The notes beneath the pieces were generated by a model. The model was not told the origin of the DNA. It saw nothing but the letters and a program-made list of their open reading frames with translations, and searched no databases. Both the position numbers and the translations under genes were made by a program. 5,585 nt of DNA from Candidatus Poribacteria bacterium (GTDB taxonomy: Bacteria > Poribacteria > WGA-4E > WGA-3G): positions 1-5,585 of the forward strand of contig VYFM01000415.1 of NCBI GenBank assembly GCA_009842375.1, given 5' to 3'. Numbering within the stretch: position 1 is the first letter of the stretch; each line of letters begins with the position of its first letter. This document shows positions 1 to 5,117 of the stretch, piece by piece.

Positions 1-9
1 CTAATAGAT

Positions 10-31
10 TTTGATAAATAATCTTATCAAA
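10..31. repeat. AT-rich 8-bp perfect inverted repeat downstream of the lyase gene
   Basis: TTTGATAA (10-17) and TTATCAAA (24-31) are exact reverse complements around a 6-nt loop. It lies 57 bases past the lyase stop codon in the direction of transcription, so it could be a weak transcription end. It has no GC-rich stem and no T-tract following on the minus strand, so the terminator role is only a guess. Confidence 0.3.
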
Positions 32-87
32 TGCTATCTCAGCTTAAAAACAAGCATATTTTATTCCAAACTGGTTTGATTAAAAGT

Positions 88-1620
88 TTACCTCAACGTA
101 TTTACATTGTTCTCAGGTTTGGTGTAATCCACAAACTTTGTTGGATCGGTTCCGTTGAGATATTCTTCAATGTTTGTGTATCCATCTTTGTCCATGTCTG
201 TTGATGTATCAGAGGGATCATTTGAATCAAACCCGTATTGTTCCTCCCAGACGTCTGGCATACCATCACTATCGCTATCAATAGGGGCAGGTAGAGCGTT
301 GAGTTCGGGCCACCCTCCGACATCTTTCTGTGAATCAATAATACCGCATTTTATTGATTTATCAGGCACAGGCCATCTATTTTTATATGTTGCTCCTTCA
401 TAAGTGGCATAGCCATTACGGGTTTCGTCCACAATGCGGGTATCTATTGAATCTCGCTTAGGCAATGAAGCACCTACACGTTCAAGAACGGTAAGGTATG
501 CCTCTTCAGCGGTTTGTTGGTTGATAGGGACAGCGTCAAAAGGTTTGTCAAGTTTTAATTTTGGAATATGTGAATTACCACCCGCAGGCTGCACACCACC
601 GTTCCAGTTGTTGGCAGAAACTGCAGGATTGCCATGGACAACATTATCAGCAACGAACCATTTGCCAAAATTGTCGTCTGAATTATTCGAAAATGGATTA
701 ACAATGCGGTAAGACCACTTGCCAGGGCGAGTCGCAGGACCCGGCTTGTAGTAATTAGCTACCATGTTGACAATGGTAAAGTTAAACCTCTCATCGTCTG
801 GGTTTTGCTTCCCGCCACCGTGGACACTATTGTAACCCCAGTTGTATATCACATTATTTCTGAAATCGTTATATCCGCAACCTATAGCAAAAAGGGGAGT
901 GCGACTGCTGTGGTGCGCAAACAGGTTATGATGATACGTGCTACGATTTGATCCCCATATTCCACCAAACCCATGTGCACCTTTGGCGTGCCCAGCAAAG
1001 CGTAAACTTTCTGAAATCAGACACCATTGAATTGTTACATTTTCACAATAGTAGATAGATATTGTCTCATCTATACTCCAGCTTGCAGAGACATGGTCAA
1101 GGATAATGTTCTTGCGCCGATCACTTGATATAGAATCTGAATCATCATCCGTTTCATCTCCCAGTCTTACCCTTATATACCTAATAATAACTTCGTTGGT
1201 ATTAATATAAAGTGGATATCTCCTAATGCAAATTCCATCTCCCGGAGCCGTTTGCCCTGCGATAGTGATATAGGGATGGGAGATTCTTAATTTACTTTCA
1301 AGTGTGATAGTACCCGAAACTGTGAAGATGACCGTTCGTGGTCCTTCAGTTTCCACTGCTTCTCGTAGGCTGCCTGGACCGGAGTCGTTCAGATTCGTGA
1401 CGAGGATAACTTTCCCGCCTCTACCGCCGCGAGTGATTGCGCCATAACCTTCTGCGCCCGGAAATGCTGGAACTTGCGGTATATCTGCTGCAAACACGTT
1501 TGGAAGCAGTGTGAGGATACATGTGTATATAGTGATATGGAAACATATTCTGATATTAGTTATATTGAGAGTTACAGTTGAATCTGAGTGATAGGTTTTG
1601 ATCAGATCAAATTTCTTCAT
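88..1620 (-). CDS. Secreted pectate-lyase-like polysaccharide lyase (PL1-type beta-helix) with C-terminal calcium-binding TSP3-like tail
   Basis: A 510-aa protein of the pectate lyase superfamily, expected to cleave uronic-acid-containing polysaccharides by beta-elimination outside the cytoplasm. The N-terminus is a signal peptide with a long polar n-region, a hydrophobic core at about residues 25-39 and a likely cut after VFA (42-44) or VFAA (45). The mature part opens with FPGAEGYGA (53-61) and RGGRGG (64-69), as usual in this family. Further family marks are NLNDSGPGSLREA (76-88), ITIAGQTAPGDG (118-129), LDHVSASWSIDE (174-185) and SSRTPLF (238-244), where R240 is the best candidate for the catalytic arginine. 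FRNNVIYNWGYNS (253-265) follows. Residues 448-493 are Asp-rich (DSDSDGMPDVWEE, DMDKDGYTNIEEYLNGTDP), like thrombospondin type-3 calcium loops. The ATG is the first possible start, because an in-frame TGA lies two codons upstream. No Shine-Dalgarno sequence is visible. The exact substrate is unknown; alginate, pectin or a sponge or algal glycan are all possible. Confidence 0.93.
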   Translation of the reverse strand: MKKFDLIKTYHSDSTVTLNITNIRICFHITIYTCILTLLPNVFAADIPQVPAFPGAEGYGAITRGGRGGKVILVTNLNDSGPGSLREAVETEGPRTVIFTVSGTITLESKLRISHPYITIAGQTAPGDGICIRRYPLYINTNEVIIRYIRVRLGDETDDDSDSISSDRRKNIILDHVSASWSIDETISIYYCENVTIQWCLISESLRFAGHAKGAHGFGGIWGSNRSTYHHNLFAHHSSRTPLFAIGCGYNDFRNNVIYNWGYNSVHGGGKQNPDDERFNFTIVNMVANYYKPGPATRPGKWSYRIVNPFSNNSDDNFGKWFVADNVVHGNPAVSANNWNGGVQPAGGNSHIPKLKLDKPFDAVPINQQTAEEAYLTVLERVGASLPKRDSIDTRIVDETRNGYATYEGATYKNRWPVPDKSIKCGIIDSQKDVGGWPELNALPAPIDSDSDGMPDVWEEQYGFDSNDPSDTSTDMDKDGYTNIEEYLNGTDPTKFVDYTKPENNVNTLR

Positions 1621-1748
1621 AATTCATAATTTTTAGTGTTGTTAGCATTGACAAACAAAAGTGATTGAAGATTGTCAGACGTGATGCTAATGGTTGAGGT
1701 CACGGTCAAGTAGGTGCACTTTGTATGGGGTGGACAAGTTATGGCACT
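1621..1748. other. Intergenic region upstream of the lyase gene
   Basis: This 128-base gap should hold the promoter of the lyase gene. On the minus strand the sequence before the ATG is AT-rich (ACTAAAAATTATGAATT). A weak -35-like TTGTTT with TAAAAA 17 nt later can be picked out, but not with confidence. No further coding piece, strong hairpin or ribosome binding site is seen. Confidence 0.4.
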
Positions 1749-2130
1749 TCAGAAATTTGAAAAAAGAATTCCAGTAGTGAAAGTTTGCTCTCCGAAAGTT
1801 ACTGTGGCGCCGGTCTGTGTCGTATCACCGATATCAAGCGAGAGGGTGTAAGTATCATCTTCATAAAGCATCGGACAGCTGAAACACTATTGATCTGTAG
1901 GTAATTCCCATGTGTTTTCGAGACATATTTTAACACCGTCGCATCAAGATATCCAAACTACTTATCCTGCCACACCCTTACCATCACTCAGTTAAATGTC
2001 TATATTTATATATTTTGGATTCTAGGTAGGTTTCTGCTCAAGAGAAACAACTATCTCACAATAATCCAATGCTGAAATGCTCAATAACATCACAACTAAA
2101 CTAATAATAAGATAAAACTTGTTTTTTCAT
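1749..2130 (-). pseudogene. Decayed gene for a small exported protein (multiple frameshifts and stops)
   Basis: Coding-like pieces can be followed across three frames. The ATG at 2130 is followed by a run of six A; with five, the reading would be MKNKFYLIISLVVMLLSISA, a textbook signal peptide, continuing DYCEIVVSLEQKPT, TAG, NPKYINIDI, TAA, LSDG. A second frame gives VMVRVWQDK, TAG, FGYLDATV. A third gives DGVKICLENTWELPTDQ, TAG, CFSCPMLYEDDTYTLSLDIG and about 26 further residues to a TGA at 1749-1751. End to end this suggests a protein of roughly 125 aa, exported and beta-rich. At least three frame changes and four internal stops make sequencing error an unlikely full explanation. The last intact piece (MLYEDD... 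from 1871) is 40 codons. No family is recognised. It sits between the 141-aa lipoprotein gene and the lyase gene; the repeat box at 2146-2178 lies 15 nt before its start. Confidence 0.65.
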
Positions 2131-2145
2131 TTTGTTAACTGCATT

Positions 2146-2178
2146 AGATGTGCGGGGTTTTGCGTCTCCCCGCAGGAC
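2146..2178. repeat. Hairpin repeat box 1, copy A
   Basis: A 33-nt element whose arms TGCGGGG (2151-2157) and CCCCGCA (2168-2174) are perfect reverse complements around a 10-nt loop, TTTTGCGTCT. It matches 2811-2844 at every position apart from one extra G there. On the minus strand it lies 15 nt upstream of the start of the decayed exported-protein gene. It may be a mobile-type (REP/MITE-like) palindrome or an RNA hairpin; the sequence alone does not decide. Confidence 0.75.
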
Positions 2179-2203
2179 GTCATAGAGATTTATGAATAGG
2201 TCG

Positions 2204-2234
2204 CTATTGTTACACGCCGCGACCAAAGGCGAGA
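2204..2234. repeat. Hairpin repeat box 2, copy A
   Basis: A 31-nt element running CTATTGTTACACGCC, then GCGACCAAA, then GGCGAGA. It matches 2773-2804 with two substitutions and one T indel. The CGCC and GGCG flanks can pair across a 9-nt loop. It lies 25 nt from box 1 copy A, and on the minus strand it comes first. Confidence 0.7.
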
Positions 2235-2237
2235 AGG

Positions 2238-2273
2238 TGTGTGCGATGCATAACCTTAGGAGGATCGCACACA
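2238..2273. repeat. Perfect 10-bp inverted repeat (possible transcription end of the 141-aa lipoprotein gene)
   Basis: TGTGTGCGAT (2238-2247) and ATCGCACACA (2264-2273) are exact reverse complements with a 16-nt loop. The hairpin begins 41 bases past the lipoprotein stop codon in the direction of transcription, where a terminator would be expected. No T-tract follows on the minus strand, so a factor-independent terminator is not supported. A protein-binding operator or part of the repeat cluster next to it are alternatives. Confidence 0.5.
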
Positions 2274-2314
2274 TAAGAGGATTAGTATATCTCCAGACTG
2301 TTACAGAGGTAGGT

Positions 2315-2740
2315 TTAGTTATGTGTACCGCCAGCATCACCACTGCCGACTTCGGCATGCAGTGACCATCCAGTGAAGTTTTGCACTGTTGCATCTAACG
2401 TGACAGATTTCTTTTCGCCAGATGCAAGACTCACATTTGGTGTAGGTCTAAGTTCTACCCCGTTAGATAGATGAATTTCAACTCTGACTTGATCAATGGT
2501 TGCATCAGTAGTATTCTCTATAGTGCCTTCAAACATACTATCCGCAGCATTATAGCTTATTACCAACCGAACTCCAAGCCTAACCGTATCATAAGTTTCA
2601 TCCAGTGCAAGCTGTGTTCCTGACTCTTCACCACCTTCATTACCTTCACCAGTAATTGGGCTGTTTGACCTTGAACAACTCATCATAAAAACTATGCATG
2701 TGACGGTAATTATGGTAATAACTCCAGATTTAAAAGTCAT
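2315..2740 (-). CDS. Small lipoprotein with FxLYD-like domain
   Basis: A 141-aa protein predicted to be lipid-anchored on the outside of the inner membrane or in the outer membrane. Residues 1-22 form a lipoprotein signal: one lysine, a hydrophobic stretch (GVITIITVTCIVFMM) and the cysteine of FMMSC at position 22, a somewhat imperfect lipobox. A Gly/Glu-rich linker follows (GEGNEGGEESG, 31-41). Residues 50-132 form a beta-rich domain with MFEGTIENTTDATIDQVRVE (69-88), the pattern of FxLYD-type domains, in which conserved N-T residues link strands. It ends with a GSGDAGGTHN tail. The start is set by AAGGAG (2747-2752) six nt before the ATG at 2740; the upstream in-frame GTG at 2773 would lengthen the signal by 11 residues and is rejected. 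Similar lipoproteins are known to me from Poribacteria-like genomes. Function unknown; binding or scaffolding is likely rather than catalysis. Confidence 0.85.
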   Translation of the reverse strand: MTFKSGVITIITVTCIVFMMSCSRSNSPITGEGNEGGEESGTQLALDETYDTVRLGVRLVISYNAADSMFEGTIENTTDATIDQVRVEIHLSNGVELRPTPNVSLASGEKKSVTLDATVQNFTGWSLHAEVGSGDAGGTHN

Positions 2741-2746
2741 TTTGAT

Positions 2747-2752
2747 CTCCTT
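2747..2752 (-). promoter_or_regulatory. Strong ribosome binding site deciding the lipoprotein start
   Basis: On the minus strand AAGGAG stands six nt before the ATG at 2740. It is the best Shine-Dalgarno match in the window and rules out the upstream GTG at 2773, whose own leader lies in repeat box 2. Confidence 0.85.
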
Positions 2753-2772
2753 CTTTATATTTATTGTGGTCA

Positions 2773-2804
2773 CTATTGTTTACACGCCACGATCAAAGGC
2801 GAGA
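2773..2804. repeat. Hairpin repeat box 2, copy B
   Basis: CTATTGTTTACACGCC, then ACGATCAAA, then GGCGAGA. It is nearly identical to 2204-2234. Its edge lies 32 nt upstream of the 141-aa lipoprotein start, so it is in or next to the promoter or leader of that gene. Confidence 0.7.
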
Positions 2805-2810
2805 TCCTTA

Positions 2811-2844
2811 AGATGTGCGGGGGTTTTGCGTCTCCCCGCAGGAC
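2811..2844. repeat. Hairpin repeat box 1, copy B
   Basis: A 34-nt element identical to 2146-2178 except for five rather than four G in the left arm. Its stem is TGCGGGG(G) from 2816 and CCCCGCA (2834-2840) with the same loop TTTTGCGTCT. The stem and loop are both conserved, which points to a family of elements rather than a chance palindrome. Confidence 0.75.
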
Positions 2845-2876
2845 ATTCTGAAACGTTTTTTGTTGTGGATATTTAT

Positions 2877-2896
2877 ACACGCCTCCACGGGGCGAG
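2877..2896. repeat. Hairpin repeat box 2-like, diverged third copy
   Basis: ACACGCC, TCCACGG, GGCGAG keeps the outer ACACGCC...GGCGAG frame of box 2 but has a different, shorter centre. It stands 32 nt from box 1 copy B, in the same order and at nearly the same spacing as box 2 and box 1 in copy A (25 nt). It is followed on the plus strand by GTCTTGTAATCTTA. Confidence 0.55.
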
Positions 2897-2973
2897 GTCT
2901 TGTAATCTTACTTAGGATTAACAACTTTCGCACAGAAATAGGACTTATTAGCTGCCTACGATGTCACCGTTCG

Positions 2974-3099
2974 CTAAGATTTCCGTTTCATCTGCCTGAT
3001 AGCTGTTTTAACTATGAATATAAAGATATAACCAAGAATGACAAAGAGAACAACGCTGCCGATGCTCTCTAATAACTTCAACAGCGAATCCCAATACAT
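2974..3099 (-). CDS. 41-aa single-span membrane protein
   Basis: A short gene that is easily missed. The peptide starts MYWDSLLKLLESIG, has a hydrophobic helix at about residues 12-30 (SIGSVVLFVILGYIFIFIV) and ends KTAIRQMKRKS. The basic tail predicts a cytoplasmic C-terminus and outside N-terminus. AAGGGAG (3109-3115) lies 9 nt before the ATG, inside the 25-nt gap after the 173-aa gene, so the two are probably co-transcribed and perhaps act together in the inner membrane. The predicted topology is the same as that of its neighbour. No family is recognised. Alternatives are a chance open frame or the remnant of a longer gene, but a good ribosome binding site, a start, a complete helix and a charged tail together argue for a real gene. 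Confidence 0.6.
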   Translation of the reverse strand: MYWDSLLKLLESIGSVVLFVILGYIFIFIVKTAIRQMKRKS

Positions 3100-3108
3100 A
3101 ATCCACTT

Positions 3109-3115
3109 CTCCCTT
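3109..3115 (-). promoter_or_regulatory. Ribosome binding site of the 41-aa membrane protein
   Basis: AAGGGAG on the minus strand ends 9 nt before the ATG at 3099 and lies wholly between the stop of the 173-aa gene and that ATG. It is the main evidence that this short frame is translated. Confidence 0.6.
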
Positions 3116-3124
3116 GGATTGTAT

Positions 3125-3646
3125 TTATGTGTCTCTATACTGCGGATGGTTTGAATAGTTAAAATCGAGAGTAAAAGTGTCGCTATATTCTATACCGTTT
3201 GAATTCTCATAGATGATATCCACATCAGTTACGGATCTTTGATTTTCATATAAATAGAAGTGTTCGTTAGTCGAACTGATAATCTCACATAACTCATTTT
3301 CCGGTAAAAGCGCGCCAACACCGTATTTTAGAAATGTAATCTTATGAAGCGGTACACCGTCTGCCGGAATGAAACCCAAACTGCCTCCAAATTTAATATT
3401 ACGTGCAACACCATATCCCACATTTTTTAAACACAGCTCTGTCGTTGAATATGTTTCAGGTACATTTTGATTGTCGGTGTAAAACCGAAGATAAATCACT
3501 ATCTCCGGTCTATTGGTTGATTTGAGAATCTGACGAAGTAAATAAGTATACCAACAGATAATACCTACCAAAACAAATATTAAAAGAAAAGCGAACACAC
3601 CGACAACCCCTATAATTGCACCGCTATTGGCATTGAACCAACTCAT
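3125..3646 (-). CDS. Membrane-anchored protein of unknown function, cytoplasmic beta domain
   Basis: A 173-aa protein with one N-terminal membrane helix at about residues 9-36 (GAIIGVVGVFAFLLIFVLVG and onward). A basic stretch follows (LLRQILKSTNRPE, 36-48), placing the C-terminal domain in the cytoplasm by the positive-inside rule. The soluble part starts with RPEIVIYLRFY (46-56) and carries LCLKNVGYGVARNIKF (71-86), a pattern (N-x-G-x-G-x-A-x-N-hydrophobic) seen in many uncharacterised single-pass proteins that start with MSW-x-N-A-N-S-G-A. I recognise that group, but it has no known function. The ATG at 3646 has only a weak GAGAAGAG leader. A sigma70-like promoter lies just upstream (3666-3693). 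The 41-aa membrane protein gene follows after 25 nt and likely belongs to the same transcript. Confidence 0.82.
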   Translation of the reverse strand: MSWFNANSGAIIGVVGVFAFLLIFVLVGIICWYTYLLRQILKSTNRPEIVIYLRFYTDNQNVPETYSTTELCLKNVGYGVARNIKFGGSLGFIPADGVPLHKITFLKYGVGALLPENELCEIISSTNEHFYLYENQRSVTDVDIIYENSNGIEYSDTFTLDFNYSNHPQYRDT

Positions 3647-3665
3647 AAACTCTTCTCGTCAATAC

Positions 3666-3693
3666 ATTATAAATAATATACTTCTGTTTTCAA
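3666..3693 (-). promoter_or_regulatory. Sigma70-like promoter of the 173-aa / 41-aa gene pair
   Basis: On the minus strand TTGAAA (3688-3693) and a perfect TATAAT (3666-3671) are separated by 16 nt. The expected transcript start is about 7 nt beyond the -10 box, giving a leader of about a dozen bases before the ATG at 3646. This is the best promoter match in the window. It assumes that this organism uses the standard housekeeping consensus. Confidence 0.6.
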
Positions 3694-3784
3694 ACATGCA
3701 CTATTATTGGCAAAAGTAAATCTATAGCTTGACCAAGTAGGAATTGAATACGGCACTATTCTCTAATACGCGAGGTTCCATAAA

Positions 3785-4376
3785 TCAGTCTAATAACAGC
3801 ACCATTTGCAGGTTTTGTTCGATTGTCAGCTTTTTGACACGCTTGTTCACAGACGGATATGTATCGCCTGCATCACGTTCAATGTAGTTGATAGCCACAG
3901 TATCGGTGCTTGAGTCTATCACCATGACATTAATAATTTTTACTCGATCTCCGATATATGCCGAATTCATACCTATCAAGTTTCGTTTATCAATCGCTGT
4001 TAGATAGTAAAAGATACCCGTTCCACCCCAGTTATACCCAACAGGTACAAAAATATACATGTCAGTTTGCACAGCATCAGGAAAATGACAAATAGTCAAA
4101 ACTCTGCTGTTCATCTTCGCCACTCTTATACCAAGCTTGACCATAATAGATACCCGATCGATACCGATTCTTTTCGTTCCCAATGACAAATTGAATCGGG
4201 TGTCCAAATTCCGTCGCTTTTACTTCTGGTACTGTAAGGACGACCTGTGGCAAAATATCTATAACTGGCGCATCTAATTTGATAAAATTTACGCTTTTAC
4301 CACACGACAAAAAATAAACGTTCGTCAATAAGAATAAGATATAACATGTTCGTGTAATTCGTTGATTGTCAATCAT
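3785..4376 (-). pseudogene. Lipoprotein gene interrupted by a single +1 frameshift
   Basis: Two overlapping frames join into one protein of about 196 aa. The first frame (4376-4077) begins MIDNQRITRTCYILFLLTNV and has a lipobox FLSC with cysteine 25. It then carries VVLTVPEVKATEFGHPIQF and YRSGIYYGQAWYKSGEDEQ before ending DYLSFS and TGA. The second frame continues as FPDAVQTDMYIFVPVGYNWG, GGTGIFYYLTAIDKR, SAYIGDRVKI and VAINYIERDAGDTYPS to a TGA at 3785. Removing one T from the four-T run at 4082-4085 joins them as DYLSF-PDAVQTD. The start has a good leader, AGAGG four nt before the ATG. The IGDRVKI and following hydrophobic-acidic pattern is reminiscent of small secreted lipoproteins of unknown function; this is a weak likeness. 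Both halves look free of other damage. A base-calling error, a recent mutation, or programmed +1 slippage on TTTT just before TGA are all possible. Confidence 0.72.
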
Positions 4377-4402
4377 TTCACCTCTTATGAAAGTATTTTC
4401 AG

Positions 4403-4516
4403 TTATTGATGTTCACTGCCACCTTCACGGTACCAACTTCGGCTTGGACGTCCATCCATAAAATCTTTACTTTCGATCACAACACATGATCGGATTCTTA
4501 AATGGAAATATGTTAA
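4403..4516 (-). pseudogene. Short coding-like fragment, unknown
   Basis: An open stretch of 37 codons between two stops, ending SKDFMDGRPSRSWYREGGSE, H, Q and TAA. It has no ATG near its beginning; a GTG at 4480 would give 25 aa, but has no ribosome binding site. The composition (charged, with Trp and Tyr, and no low-complexity AT codons) looks more like the end of a decayed gene than random sequence. It fills the gap between the GIY-YIG gene and the frameshifted lipoprotein gene. The call is tentative, and a chance frame is a real possibility. Confidence 0.3.
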
Positions 4517-4540
4517 TTACCATTCTTGATGTAATGTTAA

Positions 4541-4858
4541 TCAATCATTACAAATCGGTCGTTGTCTTTCTATCAGATCACTTACTATTTGTTCTCGAAC
4601 CGTTGCATCCTCTTCAAAATGAACACACAACGCATTTACAAACCAGCGGCTCACACAAACCCACTTTTCGTGATCACTTATAGTGCTCTTAAGTGTATCC
4701 GTTTCACCAATATACAACGGATCGTATGAACCGTTCCCTGACTTGGTGAAAATGTAAACCGCTGATGTCTCCGGTAACTCATCTGTCAAAGAATAAAACC
4801 GAAAAGTGTAATAACGCTTAGATACGCCTGCAAAATAGATTTCTTTATTTTCTTTCAT
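4541..4858 (-). CDS. GIY-YIG superfamily protein, apparently lacking the catalytic arginine
   Basis: A 105-aa protein, close to a single GIY-YIG domain in size. The two signature strands are AVYIF (33-37, in place of GIY) and LYIGET (48-53, the YIG part). The helix after them reads DTLKSTISDHEKW (54-66); its layout matches the usual N-L-x-x-R-L-x-x-H, but threonine 59 (or serine 58) stands where the catalytic arginine is expected. A VREQIV helix holds glutamate 89, at the place of the metal-binding glutamate, and the end PICND gives asparagine 104. The family cuts DNA, for example in repair, restriction and homing. The missing arginine suggests weak or no cleavage, perhaps a binding-only role. 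The ATG is the first start, as an in-frame TAG lies two codons upstream. No Shine-Dalgarno sequence is visible. Confidence 0.78.
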   Translation of the reverse strand: MKENKEIYFAGVSKRYYTFRFYSLTDELPETSAVYIFTKSGNGSYDPLYIGETDTLKSTISDHEKWVCVSRWFVNALCVHFEEDATVREQIVSDLIERQRPICND

Positions 4859-4903
4859 TTCGCGCTATTACTTAATCATCTGGACATTTCCTTGAATTTA
4901 CAT

Positions 4904-5116
4904 TCAACAAGTGTCGGAGGACTGTTGCCCACACATATCAATGATGTCGTTTACAACAAATTCTTTATCCTCTACGGTAAATACACCGCTATAGATGATG
5001 ATAAGGTCTTCTATAACGTGAGTTCGACAAATACCTAAAAGTTCTCTGAATTGGACAGCAGTTTAATTTGAAAGATTTTCGATTATTGAACTTACATCAA
5101 ATATGTATATATACTT
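4904..5116 (-). pseudogene. Coding-like remnant with one in-frame stop, unknown family
   Basis: The frame reads NKYIYIFDVSSIIENLSN, then TAA (5063-5065), then TAVQFRELLGICRTHVIEDL, IIIYSGVFTVEDKEFVVND, IIDMCGQQSSDTC and TGA (4904-4906). The 52 codons after the TAA contain no ATG usable as a start except one near the end, yet look clearly coding: alternating hydrophobic and charged residues typical of helices, with a VEDKEFVV stretch. The most likely reading is a small gene of about 70 aa or more that has lost its start and gained a stop. It fills most of the gap between the TPR gene and the GIY-YIG gene. I do not recognise a family. Confidence 0.5.
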
Positions 5117-5117
5117 G

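Noticed and set aside
102..712. Open frames of 78, 82 and 92 codons inside the lyase gene
   Set aside because: They are shadows of the lyase coding sequence, whose own frame shows clear family motifs throughout.
2101..2394. Minus-strand open frame of 97 codons
   Set aside because: It overlaps the end of the 141-aa lipoprotein gene in another frame and runs through both the inverted repeat and the repeat boxes; it has no family likeness. Its tail does contain the ATG of the decayed exported-protein gene, which is annotated separately.
2741..2773. Upstream GTG start for the 141-aa lipoprotein (152 aa)
   Set aside because: The ATG at 2740 has AAGGAG at six nt and gives a normal-length lipoprotein signal with the cysteine at residue 22; the GTG leader lies in a repeat and shows no ribosome binding site.
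2146..2896. CRISPR array
   Set aside because: The repeats are two different hairpin boxes at uneven spacing with no series of equal spacers, and no cas gene is present.
2694..3072. Two plus-strand open frames (2694-2915 and 2815-3072)
   Set aside because: They read across the hairpin repeats and antisense to the lipoprotein leader and the 41-aa gene. The peptides are translations of repeat sequence with no domain or ribosome binding site.
4474..4492. CGATCA/TGATCG 6-bp inverted repeat with 7-nt loop
   Set aside because: It is short, lies partly within a possible coding fragment, and is within what chance would give in 5.6 kb.
4486..4683. Plus-strand open frame of 65 codons
   Set aside because: It is antisense to the GIY-YIG gene and its downstream gap, with no ribosome binding site or recognisable protein.
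5103..5114. GTATATATAC palindrome after the TPR gene
   Set aside because: A simple AT alternation; self-complementarity is expected and no function is supported.
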